DNA of 64,000 bases from Halomonas ramblicola (GCF_030409215.1 NZ_JAUFPL010000034.1:316879-380878); one strand, 5' to 3'; positions 18,778 to 28,475 are shown, counted from the stretch's first letter. Notes: generated by a model from the sequence alone, not told the origin. Program-made: numbers and translations.

Positions 18778-19584
18778 TCAACCGATGGCCTGCCACGCCA
18801 GGCCAGCATCCTGACAGGCCACCATCAGCCGCGATTCGTCGCCGTCGAGCAGCGGCACCAGGGCCGCCAGGGCCAGCTCGGGACGGTTGTTGTGTTCGGA
18901 GAGGTGCGAGCAGACGATGCGCTGCAACCGATCGAGGCCGAGCCGCGCCAGCAGGGTCGCCGCCTGGGCATTGGCCAGGTGGCCCCAGTCGCCGCCCACC
19001 CGGCGCTTGAGGCGCGGCGGGTAAGGCCCCTCGGCGAGCATCCGCACATCGTGGTTGCACTCCAGCACCAGGGCGTCGCAGCCGGCGAAGGCCTCGGCCA
19101 CATGGTCGGTGGGGTGGCCGAGGTCGGTGAGCACGCCGAGGTGGCGCTCGCCGCCGCCCTGGAAACGGAACTGCACCGGCTCGCGGGCGTCGTGGGGCAC
19201 GGTCACCGGGTCGACGGCGAGCCCCCTCACGGCGAAGCGCGCCTGGGGGGTGATCCAGTGGCGCTCGGGCAGCTCGCCCAGCCGACCGCTGGCCCAAGTG
19301 CCGGGGGTCAGGTAGACCGGCACGCCGTGGCGGCGCGCCAGGGGCCCCACGCCACGGATATGATCGCCGTGCTCGTGGGAAACCAGCACGGCGTCGAGCT
19401 GGCGGGGATGCAACCCGAGCCGGGCCAGGCGGCGCTCGGCGTCGCGCAGGGCGAAGCCGCAATCCACCAGCAGGTGGGTCTCGCCGTCGCTGACCAGGGT
19501 GGCATTGCCCTTGCTGCCGCTGCCCAGGGAGGCGAACTGCAGCCGCCCCGGGCGAGGCGCCGCGGCGTCAGGCGGCACCGCCAT
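18778..19584 (-). CDS. MBL-fold metallo-hydrolase (YycJ/WalJ-like)
   Basis: 268-residue cytosolic metallo-beta-lactamase-fold protein. The metal motif is VSHEHGDHI, with upstream strand FASLGSGSKGNATLVSDGETHLLVDCGF, later LTDLGHPTDH (Asp/His ligand) and a C-terminal CSHLSEHNN. This layout is that of the YycJ/ribonuclease-Z-like family of unassigned exonuclease or phosphodiesterase activity. Its ATG overlaps the bamC stop by one base (TGATG), so it is translated from the bamC mRNA. Confidence 0.85.
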   Translation of the reverse strand: MAVPPDAAAPRPGRLQFASLGSGSKGNATLVSDGETHLLVDCGFALRDAERRLARLGLHPRQLDAVLVSHEHGDHIRGVGPLARRHGVPVYLTPGTWASGRLGELPERHWITPQARFAVRGLAVDPVTVPHDAREPVQFRFQGGGERHLGVLTDLGHPTDHVAEAFAGCDALVLECNHDVRMLAEGPYPPRLKRRVGGDWGHLANAQAATLLARLGLDRLQRIVCSHLSEHNNRPELALAALVPLLDGDESRLMVACQDAGLAWQAIG

Positions 19585-20549
19585 CAGCGCAGCAGGCTCG
19601 CCACCCGCTCCAGCAGCTCGCGCTGGTCCTCGGGGCTGAAGCCGCGATCGCTGGCGTTCACCGCCCGCAGCAGGGTCTGCTCGGGGCCGGTGGACTCCAG
19701 CACCAGGCGGATCTGCTGGTGCATCTGGCGCACGTCGGCGCTGAACACGACCTGCAGCGGATTGCGATTGCGCTCGCTCTCGGTCATGTAGCTGATCAGG
19801 AACTCATGGCCTTGGGGGTCGCTCTCCAGCAGCTCGCGTTGATCCTCGACGGTAAAGTCCCGCTCCAGCTGGTGGTCCAGCTCGGCCCAGGTGCGGTCGA
19901 TGTCCAGGGGCACCTCGACGACCCACTCCTCGCCCTGCTGGGTCAGGCTCAGGCGCTCCTCGCCGGCCAGACGCTGGGCCTGCAGGGAGGAGGCGCTGGA
20001 AGCCGAGGCACTGCGTGCGCCGAAGTACTCCTCCAGGGCGTCCAGGCAGGCGCCCACGGGCACGCCCCCCTGGTCGCAGCGCACCTCGCTGTCGCCGGCG
20101 CGCAGTCCCTGGCTGATGCTGAGTCGGGCCCGCTGCGTCTCGATCACCCCGCGGGAGGAGTCGCTGGCCACCACGCCCAGGCCGCGGGTGCGGGCGAAGG
20201 CCTCCAACTGGGGCCAGACGCTGTCCGGCGCGGCCGCGACCACCAGCCAGGCGTCCTCGTCGACGGCGCGACGCTCGACATAGTCGCGCTCGACGCGGCC
20301 GGCGGCCAGCGGCTGAGGCGCCGGCGCCTCGAAGCCGTCGTCCGCGGCCTGGAAGTCGTCGGCCACCTCGGGCACCGGCATGGCATCCTCGTAGCGCTGC
20401 GGGTTCCGCGTCTCGGGCAGCACCAGCGGGGGCGCCGTGCGGGCCTCGGCGTAGTCGATGTTGCGATCGTGGTAGTAGCCGTCGTCGCGGGCACAGCCCG
20501 CCAGGGCGACAGCCGCCACCAGCGGAAGCCATTTCAGCGCAGAGTTCAT
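19584..20549 (-). CDS. bamC: Outer membrane protein assembly factor BamC
   Basis: Lipoprotein of the BAM complex that inserts beta-barrel proteins. The signal peptide ends in a lipobox, LAGCARD, about 21 residues from the chosen start MNSALKWLPLVAAVALAGC (ATG 20549, AAGGTGGA upstream). A low-complexity acidic segment follows, then two helix-grip domains (about 100-200 and 215-320) typical of NlpB/BamC. The dapA-bamC-purC order is the familiar gammaproteobacterial arrangement, here with an MBL gene inserted. Confidence 0.9.
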   Translation of the reverse strand: MNSALKWLPLVAAVALAGCARDDGYYHDRNIDYAEARTAPPLVLPETRNPQRYEDAMPVPEVADDFQAADDGFEAPAPQPLAAGRVERDYVERRAVDEDAWLVVAAAPDSVWPQLEAFARTRGLGVVASDSSRGVIETQRARLSISQGLRAGDSEVRCDQGGVPVGACLDALEEYFGARSASASSASSLQAQRLAGEERLSLTQQGEEWVVEVPLDIDRTWAELDHQLERDFTVEDQRELLESDPQGHEFLISYMTESERNRNPLQVVFSADVRQMHQQIRLVLESTGPEQTLLRAVNASDRGFSPEDQRELLERVASLLR

Positions 20550-20594
20550 GCGTCCACCTTGCATCCAGTTCTCCAGGTTCCGGCGCGGCGCCGA

Positions 20595-21479
20595 TCAGTC
20601 GTCGATCAGTCCGGCCAGCTGCAGGGCCTCGCTGATGGTGGAGTGGTACTTCTCCGAGAGCCAGGTGAGCGGCAGGCGAATGCCCGGCTCGATCAGGCCC
20701 ATGCGGTGGAGTGCCCACTTGACGGGAATCGGGTTGGCCTCGATGCCGAGGTTGGTGTGCAGCGGCATCAGGCGGGTGTTGATCTGGTGGGCGCGGTCGG
20801 CGTCGCCCGCCACGGCGGCGGCACACAGGTCGTGCATGGCCCGGGGCGCCACGTTGGCGGTCACCGAGATATCGCCGTGGCCGCCCATCAGCATGAAATC
20901 GCAGGCGGTGCCGTCGTCGCCGGAGTAGAGCATGAAACCGCTGCCCGCGAGCCGCGCGACCAGGTCCTCGGCGCGTTCCAGGTTACCGGTGGCGTCCTTG
21001 AGGCCGACGATGTTGTCCACCTCGGCCAACCGCAGCACCGTCTCGTTGTAGAGGTCGGAGCAGGTGCGCCCCGGCACGTTGTAGAGGATCACCGGCAGCT
21101 TGCTGCCCTCGGCCACCGCCTTGAAGTGGCGGTAGAGCCCCTCCTGGGTGGGCTTGTTGTAGTAGGGGCAGACCGACAGGCAGTAGTCGGCCCCCACCTC
21201 GCTGGCGTAGCGCGCCAGCTCCACCGCCTCGGAGGTGGCGTTGGCGCCGGTACCGGCGATCACCGGGATGCGGCCGTCGACCTCCTCCACCACCGCCCGG
21301 ATCACGTCGAAGTGCTCGGCGAAGGACATGGTGGTGGGCTCGCCCGTGGTGCCGGCGGCCACGATGCCGTCGGTGCCATTGTCGAGGTGGAAGTTCACCA
21401 GGCGACGCAGCGCCTCCCAATCGATGTCGCCATTGACCTTCATCGGCGTCGCCAGGGCGACGATGCTTCCAGTGATCAT
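20595..21479 (-). CDS. dapA: 4-hydroxy-tetrahydrodipicolinate synthase
   Basis: Schiff-base aldolase condensing pyruvate with aspartate semialdehyde, first committed step to lysine and diaminopimelate. 294 residues. Signatures: GTTGEPTTM, the catalytic Tyr in YNVPGRT, the Schiff-base lysine in VGLKDATGN, and the GDDGT loop. First gene of the dapA-bamC-MBL-purC run, 45 bp before bamC. Confidence 0.97.
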   Translation of the reverse strand: MITGSIVALATPMKVNGDIDWEALRRLVNFHLDNGTDGIVAAGTTGEPTTMSFAEHFDVIRAVVEEVDGRIPVIAGTGANATSEAVELARYASEVGADYCLSVCPYYNKPTQEGLYRHFKAVAEGSKLPVILYNVPGRTCSDLYNETVLRLAEVDNIVGLKDATGNLERAEDLVARLAGSGFMLYSGDDGTACDFMLMGGHGDISVTANVAPRAMHDLCAAAVAGDADRAHQINTRLMPLHTNLGIEANPIPVKWALHRMGLIEPGIRLPLTWLSEKYHSTISEALQLAGLIDD

Positions 21480-21689
21480 CCTCTCTATCCTCTCGGTTCG
21501 ACTGCTGCGCCTCGCCCCGGCGCGCCGGAACGAACGGTGGCAGGACGCTGGCCCGCAAAGGCCAAATGGTACTCAGGCGGCCAGGACCTGTACAGCAGCG
21601 GTGCCACTTTCCCCCTCTCCTCCCTTTGACAGCCAGGCGGCGGTTGCGTGTAATCGACCGCCCGGCCATACCCCACTCAAGGAGGACCC

Positions 21690-22163
21690 ATGAGCATCAG
21701 CGTCGGCCAACCCGTCCCCGACTTCACGGCCACCGCCACCGGCGACAACTCCGTGACCCTTTCCGCGTTGAAGGGCAAGCAGGTGGTCATCTACTTCTAT
21801 CCCAAGGCCAGCACCCCGGGCTGTACCACCGAGGGCGGCGACTTCCGCGATCGCAAGGCGGCCTTCGATGCCGCCAACACCGTGATCCTCGGCGTTTCCC
21901 GGGACGGCATCCGCGCCCAGGAGAACTTCAAGGCCAAGCAGGACTTCAACTTCGACCTCGTCTCCGACAAGGACGAGGCGGTGTGCCGCCTGTTCGACGT
22001 CATCAAGCTCAAGAAACTGTACGGCAAGGAGCATCTCGGCATCGAGCGCAGCACCTTCCTGATCGACGCCGAGGGCAGGCCGGCCCGCGAATGGCGCGGC
22101 GTCAAGGTCAAGGGCCACGTGGACGAGGTCCTCGAGGCCGCCCAGGCCCTGCATGCCGACTGA
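21690..22163 (+). CDS. bcp: Thiol peroxidase Bcp (PrxQ-type peroxiredoxin)
   Basis: 157-residue peroxiredoxin that reduces H2O2 and organic peroxides with thioredoxin. The peroxidatic Cys45 is in STPGCTTEGG. The second cysteine found five residues later in E. coli Bcp (position 50) is replaced by Gly; Cys99 (DEAVCRLF) is the only other cysteine. The protein is therefore either 1-Cys or uses Cys99 as an alternative resolving residue. AAGGAGG upstream of ATG 21690. Divergent from dapA, the classical dapA-bcp pair. Confidence 0.94.
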   Translation: MSISVGQPVPDFTATATGDNSVTLSALKGKQVVIYFYPKASTPGCTTEGGDFRDRKAAFDAANTVILGVSRDGIRAQENFKAKQDFNFDLVSDKDEAVCRLFDVIKLKKLYGKEHLGIERSTFLIDAEGRPAREWRGVKVKGHVDEVLEAAQALHAD

Positions 22164-22192
22164 GATCATCGACCGGGCCGCCGCGGCGGCCC

Positions 22193-23293
22193 TCACTCCT
22201 CGGCCACCGCCTCGCCGGCCTCGTCCAGGCGATGGCGCCTGATGCCCCGCGGCCAGGCATAGACCAGCGCCTTGAGCAGGGTCGCCAGGGGAATGGCGAA
22301 GAACACCCCCCAGAAGCCCCAGATCCCGCCGAAGAAGAGGATCGCCAGGATGATCGACACCGGGTGGATATTGACCGCCTCGGAGAACAGGATCGGCGAC
22401 AGGACGTTACCGTCCAGGGCCTGCAGCACGCCGTAGGCGACCAGCACGTAGAGGAACTCGTCGGTCATGCCGAAGTGGAAGCCGGCCACCGCCGCCACCG
22501 GCAGGGTGGTCACCGCCGCGCCGATGTAGGGCACCAGCACCGACAGCCCGACCACCACCGACAGCAGCGCCGAGTAGGGCAGGCCGAAGTAGGCGAAGGT
22601 GAAGAAGGCCACGGTGCCGACGATGATGATCTCGAGGGACTTCCCGCGCACGTAGTTGGCGATCTGGTCGTCCATCTCCTGCCAGATCCGGGTCATCAGG
22701 GTGCGCTTCTGGGGCAGCAGCGAGAGGGTGAAGTCGACCAGCCTGTCGCGATCCTTGAGCATGAAGAATACCAGGATCGGCACCAGGATCAGGTAGACGA
22801 TCAGCGTCAGCACGTTGCCCAGCGAGGCCAGCGAGAGGGTCAGGGCCCGCTGGCCCATCTGGGTCATCTCGCGGCCGGCCACGTCGATCCAGTTCTGTAT
22901 CTGGTCGGGGGTGACCAGTTGCGGATAGCGCTCCTGCAGCACGTCGAGCAGCTGCTGGCCGCTGGCGAACATGCGCGGGGCCTCCTGGACCAGCCCCACC
23001 AACTGGTTCCAGATCATCGGCATCAGGATGAAGGCCAGCGCCAGCATGATGCCGACGAAGCCCAGGGTCACCAGGATCACCGCCAGCAGATGCGGCACCC
23101 GATGGCGCTCGAGCCAGCCCACCGGCCCCTGCAGCAGGAAGGCGATCACCAGGGCGAAGAGGAAGGGGGCCAGCATCCGCCCGAAGAAGATCACCACGGC
23201 GAAGCCCAGCACCAGCACCACCAGCAGGATCACCGCTTCCTCATCGGAGAGGTAGCGATCGACCCAGCGCCTCAGTACCGCGCGCAGTGTCAT
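22193..23293 (-). CDS. AI-2E family transporter (PerM-like permease)
   Basis: 366-residue inner-membrane protein with about eight transmembrane segments (two near the N-terminus, then a soluble segment about 90-150, then six). The conserved late motifs are LSVLVPYIGAAVTTLP and DGNVLSPILFSEAVNIHP, with GIWGFWGVFFAIPLATLLK at the end. The family includes putative autoinducer-2 exporters and Na+/H+ antiporters, so substrate is open. ATG overlaps the upstream tusA-like stop by 4 bp. Confidence 0.9.
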   Translation of the reverse strand: MTLRAVLRRWVDRYLSDEEAVILLVVLVLGFAVVIFFGRMLAPFLFALVIAFLLQGPVGWLERHRVPHLLAVILVTLGFVGIMLALAFILMPMIWNQLVGLVQEAPRMFASGQQLLDVLQERYPQLVTPDQIQNWIDVAGREMTQMGQRALTLSLASLGNVLTLIVYLILVPILVFFMLKDRDRLVDFTLSLLPQKRTLMTRIWQEMDDQIANYVRGKSLEIIIVGTVAFFTFAYFGLPYSALLSVVVGLSVLVPYIGAAVTTLPVAAVAGFHFGMTDEFLYVLVAYGVLQALDGNVLSPILFSEAVNIHPVSIILAILFFGGIWGFWGVFFAIPLATLLKALVYAWPRGIRRHRLDEAGEAVAEE

Positions 23294-23538
23294 GAGGTGA
23301 GCTCTCCACCCTTGCGGATCCAGTAATGGTAGACGTCGCCGCGCTCTTCCCTGGCCGGCATCTCGTGGACGCTCTGCTCGATGAAGGTGGCGAAGTCCTG
23401 CCAGGAGCCGGCGTCGGTGGCCAGCACCTCGAGCAGCTGGCCGGCCTCCAGCCGCGCCAGCGCCTGTTTCGCCTTGAGCAGCGGCAGCGGGCAGGGCAGG
23501 CCGCGGGCGTCGAGCACGTCGTCGGGTTGCAGAGCCAT
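23290..23538 (-). CDS. TusA-family sulfur carrier protein
   Basis: 82-residue SirA/TusA-type protein. The family motif with the reactive cysteine is DARGLPCPLPLLKAKQAL (CPxP) close to the N-terminus. Start ATG 23538 with GGGAGA upstream. It is coupled by a 4-bp overlap to the PerM-like gene, a pairing also common in other gammaproteobacteria. It could serve tRNA thiolation or other sulfur trafficking; another TusA may exist elsewhere. Confidence 0.88.
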   Translation of the reverse strand: MALQPDDVLDARGLPCPLPLLKAKQALARLEAGQLLEVLATDAGSWQDFATFIEQSVHEMPAREERGDVYHYWIRKGGELTS

Positions 23539-23678
23539 GATGTCTCCCGGAAGAATGCAGAGGGGCATCGCCGGCGACAGCCGCCTGGCGATGGAAGCCC
23601 CTTGGGATTTAAAGGCACTTTGCGGGGCGAATCAATGTCACAGCAAGGCCATCGCCCCGCACCAAGGAGAACTCGAGC

Positions 23679-25145
23679 ATGCCGCGTCGCATCACCTCCC
23701 GACTGGCCGCCGGCGCCCTGAGCCTCGCCCTGGTCCTGCCCGCCGCCGGCCAGTGGACCGAACCCGGTTGGGAGAGCGATGCCGGACTGCCCAGCCTGTC
23801 CAGCCATGACAGCCGTGCCGCCGCCGGCGAGGAGTTCCGCCTGGGGCGTGCCTGGCTGCGCCAGTTCCGCGCTCGCGCGCCCCAGTGGCAGGACCCCATC
23901 GCCCAGGCCTACGTGGAATCGCTGCTCGCCCGCCTGCAGCCGCACAGCGGCCTCGGCGGCCGTGACCTCATCGTGACCCTGGTCGACAGCCAGCGGCTCA
24001 ATGCCTTCGCGGTACCCGGCGGGGTGGTGGGCATCAACGCCGGGCTGTTCGCCTTCGCCGGTGAGGAGGCCGGACTGGTCTCGGTGCTGGCCCACGAGCT
24101 GGGCCACCTCGCCCAGCGTCACTACGCCCGCGGCCAGGCCCGGGCCGAGCAGACCCAGTTGCCCACCATGGCGGCCATGCTGGCCGGCATGCTGATCGCC
24201 GCCGCCGGCGGTGGCGACGCCGGCATCGGGGTGGCGATGGGCTCCCAGGCCGCCTTCATCCAGGATCAGTTGGCCTACTCGCGACGCTACGAGCAGGAGG
24301 CCGACCGCCTGGGCCTGAGGGCGATGGCCCAGGCCGGCTACGACCCCGACGCCATGGTGCGGATGTTCCGCGCCATGCAGCGCATGGCCAGCCTGCAGGG
24401 CGGCAGCCCGCCGGAGTTCCTGCTCACCCACCCGCTCACCGAATCGCGCCTCAGCGACATCCAGAGCCGCGCCGGCCAGGTCACGGTGCCCTCGCCCCGC
24501 GAGGAAGACCTGCAGTACCACCTGATCCGCGCCCGGGCACTGCTCAGCATCCACGACCGCGACCCCAGCCAGGCGGTGACCCGGCTGGCCCAGGACCAGC
24601 CGCCGGCCCAGGCGCGCCGCTACCTCGACGCCCTGATCGAGGCCCGACGGGGCGAGGTCGATACGGCCCTGCAGCGCCTCGACGCCCTGGCCCGCGAATC
24701 CCCCGACCTCACCCTGCTACCCGCCTCGGCGGCCCAGGTAGCCTTCGATGCCGGTCGCTACGACGACGCCATCGCGCGCAGCCGGCGCGTGCTGCGGCTG
24801 GTGCCGGGCCACCTGCCCTCCTCCCTGGTGCTGGGCGAGGCGCTGTTGCAACGCGATCCCGACGAGGCGTGGCGGGTGTTGCGCGACCTCGCCGAACGCC
24901 GCCCCGAGGACCCGCAGGTCTTCACCCTGCTGGCCGAGGCCGCCGGACACAGCGGCCGCGAGGCCTGGGGGCACCTGGCCCGCGCCGAGCAGCTGCAGCT
25001 CAACGGCCGGATCACCGAGGCGATCCGCCAGCTCGGGGTGGCACGCCAGGTGGCCGAGCGCGAGGGCGACACCGCGGCCGCCGCCCGCATCGAGCAGCGC
25101 CGCGAGGCCTTCATCGGTTATCGGGAGACGCTGGAGAAGTTCTAG
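23679..25145 (+). CDS. bepA: BepA-like periplasmic M48 metalloprotease/chaperone
   Basis: 488 residues. Signal peptide (residues 1-24, cleaving near LPAAGQ). The M48 catalytic domain has the zinc motif HELGHLAQRH and the third ligand in YEQEADRLGLR, with FLLTHPLTESRLSDI downstream. The C-terminal half (about 275-480) consists of TPR-like helices. This is the BepA (YfgC) layout: it degrades or promotes assembly of outer-membrane proteins such as LptD. Plus strand, convergent with nadA. Confidence 0.9.
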   Translation: MPRRITSRLAAGALSLALVLPAAGQWTEPGWESDAGLPSLSSHDSRAAAGEEFRLGRAWLRQFRARAPQWQDPIAQAYVESLLARLQPHSGLGGRDLIVTLVDSQRLNAFAVPGGVVGINAGLFAFAGEEAGLVSVLAHELGHLAQRHYARGQARAEQTQLPTMAAMLAGMLIAAAGGGDAGIGVAMGSQAAFIQDQLAYSRRYEQEADRLGLRAMAQAGYDPDAMVRMFRAMQRMASLQGGSPPEFLLTHPLTESRLSDIQSRAGQVTVPSPREEDLQYHLIRARALLSIHDRDPSQAVTRLAQDQPPAQARRYLDALIEARRGEVDTALQRLDALARESPDLTLLPASAAQVAFDAGRYDDAIARSRRVLRLVPGHLPSSLVLGEALLQRDPDEAWRVLRDLAERRPEDPQVFTLLAEAAGHSGREAWGHLARAEQLQLNGRITEAIRQLGVARQVAEREGDTAAAARIEQRREAFIGYRETLEKF

Positions 25146-25162
25146 CGCCGGGCGCCCGGCGC
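25145..25162. terminator. GC palindrome between convergent bepA and nadA
   Basis: Perfect 18-bp palindrome GCGCCGGGCGCCCGGCGC starting at the bepA stop. It may form a cruciform or short hairpin in either transcript; there is no T-run. Terminator role is only positional. Confidence 0.3.
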
Positions 25163-25169
25163 CAGCCGC

Positions 25170-26198
25170 TTATTTCTGGAAGTTCAGCATCCGCTCCAGC
25201 GGCTTGAGGGCGGCCTGGCGCAGTTCGGCGTCGACGTGAATCTCGCCGGAGCCGTGGCGCAGGGCCCCGGCCAGGTTGTCCAGGGCGTTCATGGCCATCC
25301 AGGGGCAGTGGGCGCAGCTCTTGCAGGTGGCGCCGTTGCCGGCGGTGGGCGCCTCGAACAGCGTCTTGTCCGGGACCGCCTGCTGCATCTTGAAGAAGAT
25401 GCCACGGTCGGTGGCCACGATCAGCTTGTCGTTGGGCAGCTCCTTGGCCGCCTTGATCAGCTGCGAGGTGGAGCCCGCCACGTCGGCCAGTTCCACCACC
25501 GGGGCCGGCGACTCCGGATGCACCAGCACCGCCGCCTCCGGGTAGAGCGCCTTGAGATCCTCGACGCCCTTGGCCTTGAACTCCTCGTGGACGATGCAGG
25601 CACCGTCCCACAGCAGCATGTCGGCGCCGGTCTGCTTCTGGATGTAGCCACCCAGGTGCTTGTCCGGGGCCCAGAGGATCTTCTCGCCGCGGGCCTGGAG
25701 GTGCTCGATCACGTCCACGGCGATGGACGAGGTCACCACCCAGTCGGCACGCGCCTTCACCGCCGCCGAGGTATTGGCATAGACCACCACGGTGCGGTCG
25801 GGGTGCTGGTCGCAGAAGGCACCGAACGCGTCGGCCGGACAGCCCAGGTCCAGCGAGCAGGTCGCCTCCAGGGTGGGCATCAGCACGCGTTTCTCCGGCG
25901 AGAGGATCTTGGCGGTCTCGCCCATGAAGCGCACGCCGGCCACCACCAGGGTATCGGCCGGATGACGGGCGCCGAAGCGAGCCATCTCCAGGGAGTCGGC
26001 CACGCAGCCCCCGGTCTCCTCGGCCAGCTGCTGGATGGCATCGTCGGTGTAGTAGTGGGCCACCAGGACGGCGTTGCGGGCCTCGAGGAGTCGCTTGATC
26101 TCCACGATGCGCGCCTCGTCCTCGGCGGGGATGCGGGTGGGGCAGTAGGTACGGGCCAGGTGCTCGCGCACCTCGGCACGGGAAGTCATGATCGTCAT
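25170..26198 (-). CDS. nadA: Quinolinate synthase A
   Basis: [4Fe-4S] enzyme condensing iminoaspartate and DHAP to quinolinate, the substrate of NadC. 342 residues. Cluster cysteines are visible in [14 protein letters not shown], in [12 protein letters not shown], and in the C-terminal [16 protein letters not shown] (CxxCxxC). [17 protein letters not shown] marks the first domain. The start is ATG 26198 or three codons later (26189); neither has a strong Shine-Dalgarno. The family usually begins close to here. Confidence 0.95.
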   Translation of the reverse strand: MTIMTSRAEVREHLARTYCPTRIPAEDEARIVEIKRLLEARNAVLVAHYYTDDAIQQLAEETGGCVADSLEMARFGARHPADTLVVAGVRFMGETAKILSPEKRVLMPTLEATCSLDLGCPADAFGAFCDQHPDRTVVVYANTSAAVKARADWVVTSSIAVDVIEHLQARGEKILWAPDKHLGGYIQKQTGADMLLWDGACIVHEEFKAKGVEDLKALYPEAAVLVHPESPAPVVELADVAGSTSQLIKAAKELPNDKLIVATDRGIFFKMQQAVPDKTLFEAPTAGNGATCKSCAHCPWMAMNALDNLAGALRHGSGEIHVDAELRQAALKPLERMLNFQK

Positions 26199-26434
26199 CG
26201 TGTCTACCACTGTGACTGGCAGGGGCTCCCCCTGCGGTTTACCAGGTACCGCCGCTCGCGCGCTCCGCACGGGGCGATACGCCAGAGGGCCGCCGCTTGC
26301 GTCTTTCGCGACGGTCGACCCGGACCCTTATTCTAGACCAGAACACTGGGGTATTGACCACCCTCGGCCAGAAAAGCGTCATGCGAATGGCATCGGGGCC
26401 GCCCGGCGGGATCGAGGGGCACTCGAGGGCGTCG

Positions 26435-26476
26435 GTGTGTTAGCGCACCGACGGCGACCTACCGGTCCGCCATAAT
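26435..26476 (+). promoter_or_regulatory. Promoter A of the Crp-like motif set
   Basis: The stretch 26199-26531 has no gene. It carries GTGTGTTAGCGCAC (26435-26448), also the core of a perfect GTCGGTG/CACCGAC inverted repeat (26431-26452). CATAAT follows after exactly 22 bp (26471-26476). With a start near 26483 the motif centre lies at -41.5, the class II position for a Crp-type activator. A second dyad CTTCACGA/TCGTGAAG (26490-26507) lies just after the start. Same geometry as sites at 28600 and 30008. Confidence 0.6.
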
Positions 26477-26531
26477 CGTGCTACCGATGCTTCACGACAT
26501 CGTGAAGGCCGGACAGTGACACGAGGTCGCC

Positions 26532-26777
26532 ATGCCATCCCCCATCCAGCACACCACCCCTTCCACGACGGCATTCAAGAACTTCACGCGCCTGCCCGAC
26601 CGCGAGCCAGGCGAACAGCAATACGGCCCCCCCTTCAAGCCGCAACGCTTGCCCGGAGCACCACTTGCGACACTTCCCGACGAGGGGCTCGATGAGCCTG
26701 CCAGGCACGCCGCGGAAGGTGACGATGACCTGATGAGCCAGGATATCAACGTGATCGTCCCCGAGGTGCCATCATGA
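26532..26777 (+). CDS. Small proline-rich hypothetical protein
   Basis: 81 residues beginning MPSPIQHTTPSTTAFKNF, rich in Pro, Asp and Glu, without membrane segment or cysteine; it looks largely disordered. GAGG stands about 7 nt before ATG 26532, and a well-formed promoter with the shared Crp-like motif lies about 50 bp upstream of the start. That promoter is the main reason to accept it. No family recognised. Confidence 0.45.
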   Translation: MPSPIQHTTPSTTAFKNFTRLPDREPGEQQYGPPFKPQRLPGAPLATLPDEGLDEPARHAAEGDDDLMSQDINVIVPEVPS

Positions 26778-26828
26778 CATCCCGGCTGGCGCGGCCTTCC
26801 CAGGGTGCACCAGCCGATTTCATGGTAC

Positions 26829-27542
26829 CTACGCTTCGATGATGACCTGGCGGTAGATGCGTCGATCGGCGGCATAGCAGCCACAAGAGGCCTCGATCAG
26901 ACCCGCCCGGTCCAGCACCGTGATGGCCCCACGGTGATAGCGGATCAATCGGCGCGTCTGAAGCACCGTGGCGGCCAGGGTGATGCCGGCACGACGCACC
27001 CCCAGCATCATGGCCAGGAACTCGTGGGTGAGATGCAGCTGATCCGAGTGCGCACGATCCTGTGTCATCAACAACCAGCGAGCCAGGCGGCCCTCGACCT
27101 GATGAAAGTGGGTACATGCTGCCACCCGGGACAGCTGGTCCATCAGCACATAGAAATAGCGCTTCAACAGCGCCTGAAGCGCGGGGCTCCGCGCCAGGTG
27201 ACGGCCAAAGACAGCCGCCGGTATGCGCAGTGCCGGCCCGGCGCCCTGCACCAGGGCGTGCCAGGGCGACTCCTCGACCCCCAGGATCAAGGGCATCCCG
27301 AACATGCCTTCACTGCCGATCATAGCCACTTCCAGCCGGTCCCCGTCACTCAGGCTGGCGATCAGGGAAATGAAGCTGTTGAGGGGAAAATAGACATGCG
27401 AGATCCGCTCGCCGGGCTCGGCGAGCACCTCACCGAACGCCAGGTCGATGGCTTCGCAGTCGGCGAGGAAAGATCCCCTGACCTGACGCGGCAAGCTGTC
27501 GATAAGGTGGTTGGTCACCGGACTGAGAGTCGAAGGCTGCAT
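26829..27542 (-). CDS. Crp/Fnr-family transcriptional regulator, first of a tandem pair
   Basis: 237 residues: N-terminal cyclic-nucleotide-binding-like beta-roll (about 30-130, GERISHVYFPLNSFISLI and EVAMIGSEGMFGMP), long dimerisation helix, and C-terminal winged helix (HEFLAMMLGVRRAGITLAATVLQTRRLIRYHRGAITVLDRAGL). No Fnr-type N-terminal cysteine cluster. The recognition helix reads RRAGIT instead of the R-E-x-x-S/T-R of Crp. ATG 27542 with GGAG. Paralogue of the next gene with similar architecture; the ligand is unknown. Confidence 0.87.
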   Translation of the reverse strand: MQPSTLSPVTNHLIDSLPRQVRGSFLADCEAIDLAFGEVLAEPGERISHVYFPLNSFISLIASLSDGDRLEVAMIGSEGMFGMPLILGVEESPWHALVQGAGPALRIPAAVFGRHLARSPALQALLKRYFYVLMDQLSRVAACTHFHQVEGRLARWLLMTQDRAHSDQLHLTHEFLAMMLGVRRAGITLAATVLQTRRLIRYHRGAITVLDRAGLIEASCGCYAADRRIYRQVIIEA

Positions 27543-27755
27543 GTGCACGCTCCTGGTTGAATAACCGGCAATCGGCACATGGCAAGAAATCACTAGGCTC
27601 CGACGCCGACAGCAGCCAGGGTGTGATCAAGCCATCATCGACAAGCCGCTGAGCGAACACTGGCATGTCCATCCTCGTGCCGTCGGTGCGCCAGGATACA
27701 CACGCAGGACACGCCCAGCTCGAGCACCCTACCGGTCCGCGAGGGAATGGTCCCT

Positions 27756-28475
27756 TCACCCGGGGCGATGATAGCGCAGCAGGCGATCATACTCCTTCTT
27801 GACGACCGCATAACATTCACAGACTCGCGCTTCCAGGCCAGGCCTGTCCAGGATGCTGATATGCCCGCGATGGTAGGAAATCAGCCCGGCCCTCTGCAGC
27901 TTGCCGGCCGACTCGGTGACGCCCTCTCGACGAACGCCAAGCATATTGGCGATCAGTTCCTGGGTCATGACCAGCTCGTTGGTCGGCAAGCGGTCGAGGC
28001 TCAGCAACAGCCAGCGACACAGCTGCTGATCCAGGCTGTGATGGCGGTTGCATACCGCCGTCTGAGCCATCTGGGTGATCAGGGCCTGGGTGTAACGCAA
28101 TAGCAGATGCTGAAGCGCTCCCGCGCGATCGAATTCGTCCCTCAGCAGTTGCCCCTTGAGGCGATAGGCGCTGCCAGCGCTCTGCACGACGGCACGGCTC
28201 GGCGTGGTTTCACCGCCCATGAACAGCGAGATGCCGACGATACCCTCGGCACCGACGACGGCAATTTCCGTCGAGTCGCCATCCTCCATGACGCACAGTA
28301 GCGATACGATGGAATCCGTCGGGAAATAGACATGGTGCATCACCTTTCCCGACTCGCCCAGCGACTCCCCCAGCGTCAGCTCGGCCCACTCGAGGTGGGG
28401 CGCCAAGCGCTGGTATTCATCCCTCGACAGGGCCGCCAGCAAGTGATTCTGACGAGGATCATGTTGCAGGGCCAT
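27756..28475 (-). CDS. Crp/Fnr-family transcriptional regulator, second of a tandem pair
   Basis: 239 residues of the same subfamily as the gene downstream: sensor roll with GKVMHHVYFPTDSIVSLLCVMEDGDSTEIAVVG, and winged helix ELIANMLGVRREGVTESAGKLQRAGLISYHRGHISILDRPGLE. Cysteines are scattered, not in an Fnr arrangement. Start ATG 28475 with CGGGAG upstream. It is divergent from the PAS-GGDEF gene, whose promoter carries the GTACGCTAGCGCAC motif. It is a candidate for the protein that binds that motif, by proximity only. Confidence 0.87.
   Translation of the reverse strand: MALQHDPRQNHLLAALSRDEYQRLAPHLEWAELTLGESLGESGKVMHHVYFPTDSIVSLLCVMEDGDSTEIAVVGAEGIVGISLFMGGETTPSRAVVQSAGSAYRLKGQLLRDEFDRAGALQHLLLRYTQALITQMAQTAVCNRHHSLDQQLCRWLLLSLDRLPTNELVMTQELIANMLGVRREGVTESAGKLQRAGLISYHRGHISILDRPGLEARVCECYAVVKKEYDRLLRYHRPG

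Noticed and set aside
26481..26708. A 75-residue minus-strand ORF opposite the small proline-rich ORF
   Set aside because: No Shine-Dalgarno or promoter was noticed, while the plus-strand ORF has both.
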